A DNA stretch of 7,301 nt from Candidatus Solibacter sp. (GTDB taxonomy: Bacteria; Acidobacteriota; Terriglobia; Bryobacterales; Bryobacteraceae), in contig JAPKZC010000938.1 in assembly GCA_026394025.1 (NCBI GenBank), positions 1 through 7,301 on the forward strand. The letters run 5' to 3'. Made by a program: the position numbers and the translations under genes. Below the pieces are notes generated by a model, which saw nothing but the letters and a program-made list of their open reading frames with translations, was not told the origin of the DNA and made no database searches. Below, piece after piece: positions 5,904-7,301 of this stretch. Position 1 is the first letter of the stretch; every line of letters begins with the position of its first letter.

Positions 5904-7301
5904 ACCGCCGCCTCTTTATCAACCGAAAGATGTTGATTCCCCAACAAAGACTCGGCCAATGCCAGCAACAGCACCGCCAGCATGACGTACCACCATAATG
6001 ACACGGGCTTCTGTTCCTCGCCGGAGGTGCTTCCCCCGCCCGCGGCGCCTTGGGCCGTATTCCGCCACAAGGCGAGACTGTCCGGAGAGACCGGCGCCAG
6101 ATCGCTCTCATGCCGGTCGGCATTCACGGCCACTAATTCGTTGCGCCCGTTGGGCCGGCGGATATCGTAGAAGCCGGCCATAGTGAACTGAATGTTCTGC
6201 GCCTTGCTGGCCTCTTCGAGGGAAAAAACGCGCTCACCCTCGGGGTCCAGCACGTCCACCGCGGCGCCCTTTTCCTTGGAATCGCGCAGTTCGGCGAACC
6301 CGCCCACCAGCACGGAGGCGGGGCCGGCATCCAGGCGTCCCAGGTAGCGCGCGGTCTGTTCGATGAACGGCACGAAGGAGGCGTGGACGGGAAAATCGTT
6401 GGCCACGTTGTCGAAGGTAGACGCGAAGATCAGGACGTGCCCTTCGCCCATCTGCCGGTCCAGCAGCAGCGGCGTCTGGTCGCTCAACCTGGCCGCCACG
6501 CGCGCATTGCCCGGGGCCACATGAATCGCCTGGTAGAACTTAACGCCTTCCCAGCGATCGTCTTTCAGAATCGAAGGATGCGATGAATCGAGCCACGCCG
6601 CCGTCTGGAAGCGCTCCCCCTCGCGGCCCGTGTAGCGCGCTTCCTGTATGGTGTCTCCGGAGACCGGCACCTTGCTGCGGCCCACGGAGAGGTGCCCGAG
6701 GGCAATCCACACGCTGCCGCCGCCGCGCACGTAGTCGCGGAGCGCGTTTTCAAATGTGGGAGGCACTGCGCCCAGATCACTGAGCACCACGAAGGCGTAC
6801 TTGCCCGGCGCCACGTTGGCCACCTGCTCCACCGTCGCCTGGTCGATCTCGAAGGCCGATTGGCCCGCCGCATCGAGCGCCGCCTTGAAGTAGAGCAGCC
6901 CGCGGCTGCCCGCCGAGTCCTGGACGAACAGCGCATGGCGCGGGTCGCTGCGCTCGATGCGCTCGACTGAAAAATAGAAGGTATCGTCCGCCGGCAGCGT
7001 GTCGGCGGCATCGATGCGCACCTCGCCCTTATTGCGCCCGTAAGGCACATCAAGGGACAGGAACTCGACAGTGGCGCGCCCGTTCTCCGGCACCTCCGCC
7101 TGCCTGGTTTCGGTGACCCGCCCGTTGAGCACCAGGGAAACGCTGCGCGTCGCCTTCTTGTTGCCGAAGCCCGCCACCGTGGCCAGCACGCGCGTCTTCC
7201 TGGCGTCGTATACGCGGCGAGGCGCCACCACGTTCTCCACCGTGAAGTTGCCCGTTTCTTTGGCCTCGATAGCGTGCGGATTGAGCTGTACCGCGGCGCT
7301 C
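5900..7301 (-). CDS. BatA-like membrane protein, 3' part (5' end beyond the window)
   Basis: The visible 466 residues are the C-terminal part of a longer protein; the frame is open through 7300, so an apparent GTG start at 7240 is internal. Residues 20-115 look like a beta-sandwich (CARDB or Ig-like). Residues 120-300 resemble a degenerate glutamine-amidotransferase-like or DUF4350-like fold, with YAFVVLSDLG followed by LRDYVRGGGSVWIALG and later GHVLIFAS. It has no Cys, so no amidotransferase nucleophile. Residues 325-395 form another beta-rich part, followed by a Gly/Ser linker and one membrane helix at 435-454 (LWWYVMLAVLLLALAESLLG) with a 12-residue tail. Family members typically start with two membrane helices and a von Willebrand A domain, which would lie outside the window. 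The stop TGA overlaps the ATG of the DUF4175-like gene by 4 bp, indicating translational coupling and a shared role in the envelope. The exact family name cannot be settled without the N-terminus. Confidence 0.75.
   Translation of the reverse strand, partial: SAAVQLNPHAIEAKETGNFTVENVVAPRRVYDARKTRVLATVAGFGNKKATRSVSLVLNGRVTETRQAEVPENGRATVEFLSLDVPYGRNKGEVRIDAADTLPADDTFYFSVERIERSDPRHALFVQDSAGSRGLLYFKAALDAAGQSAFEIDQATVEQVANVAPGKYAFVVLSDLGAVPPTFENALRDYVRGGGSVWIALGHLSVGRSKVPVSGDTIQEARYTGREGERFQTAAWLDSSHPSILKDDRWEGVKFYQAIHVAPGNARVAARLSDQTPLLLDRQMGEGHVLIFASTFDNVANDFPVHASFVPFIEQTARYLGRLDAGPASVLVGGFAELRDSKEKGAAVDVLDPEGERVFSLEEASKAQNIQFTMAGFYDIRRPNGRNELVAVNADRHESDLAPVSPDSLALWRNTAQGAAGGGSTSGEEQKPVSLWWYVMLAVLLLALAESLLGNQHLSVDKEAAV
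5911..5915 (-). promoter_or_regulatory. Ribosome binding site of the DUF4175-like gene
   Basis: AGAGG on the minus strand ends 7 nt before the ATG at 5903. It lies within the last codons of the BatA-like gene. With the ATGA overlap it supports this start and coupling by ribosomes finishing the upstream gene. Confidence 0.7.

Noticed and set aside
5900..7240. GTG at 7240 as the true start of the BatA-like gene
   Set aside because: The frame stays open to the right edge with a similar protein composition, and the family normally has N-terminal membrane helices, so the GTG is an internal Val.

Overview
The window is GC-rich and all of its recognisable coding capacity is on the minus strand. It holds a complete siroheme sulfite/nitrite reductase gene (164-1948), a complete gene for a very long membrane-anchored DUF4175-like protein (2061-5903), and the 3' part of a BatA-like membrane protein gene that runs off the right edge (5900-7301). 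High GC, the BatA-like/DUF4175-like pair and an insertion-sequence-like end on the left would suit an acidobacterium of the Solibacter/Bryobacter type. This placement rests on gene style alone and is tentative.

Layout from left to right: positions 1-163 hold no assignable gene. They contain two near-identical 18-bp direct repeats and a TG...-type terminus that resemble one end of an IS21-like element lying mostly to the left of the window. Next comes the reductase gene, whose 106-bp upstream gap carries three short inverted repeats and a weak promoter-like pair. A strong GC-rich hairpin sits exactly at the stop codon of the DUF4175-like gene. That gene has two long Gln-Gln-Gly arrays, poly-Gln and poly-Gly tracts. 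Its start codon overlaps the stop of the BatA-like gene in an ATGA, so the two right-hand genes are one translationally coupled unit.

Functionally there are two separate modules. The reductase is expected to make sulfide in the cytoplasm with electrons from ferredoxin. It keeps all four anion-binding basic residues and the four cluster cysteines, and it has a Tyr/Cys pair at the positions that form a covalent crosslink in the mycobacterial enzyme. The BatA-like and DUF4175-like proteins are predicted membrane-anchored proteins with large extracytoplasmic parts. No cysteine is visible in their 1746 residues. They belong to the kind of gene cluster that usually also contains a MoxR ATPase and a DUF58 protein, but those are not in this window and the role of such clusters is poorly defined.

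No clearly new system is visible. The features most worth a second look are the low-complexity repeat architecture of the DUF4175-like protein, the palindrome cluster upstream of the reductase, and the active-site signature of the reductase.
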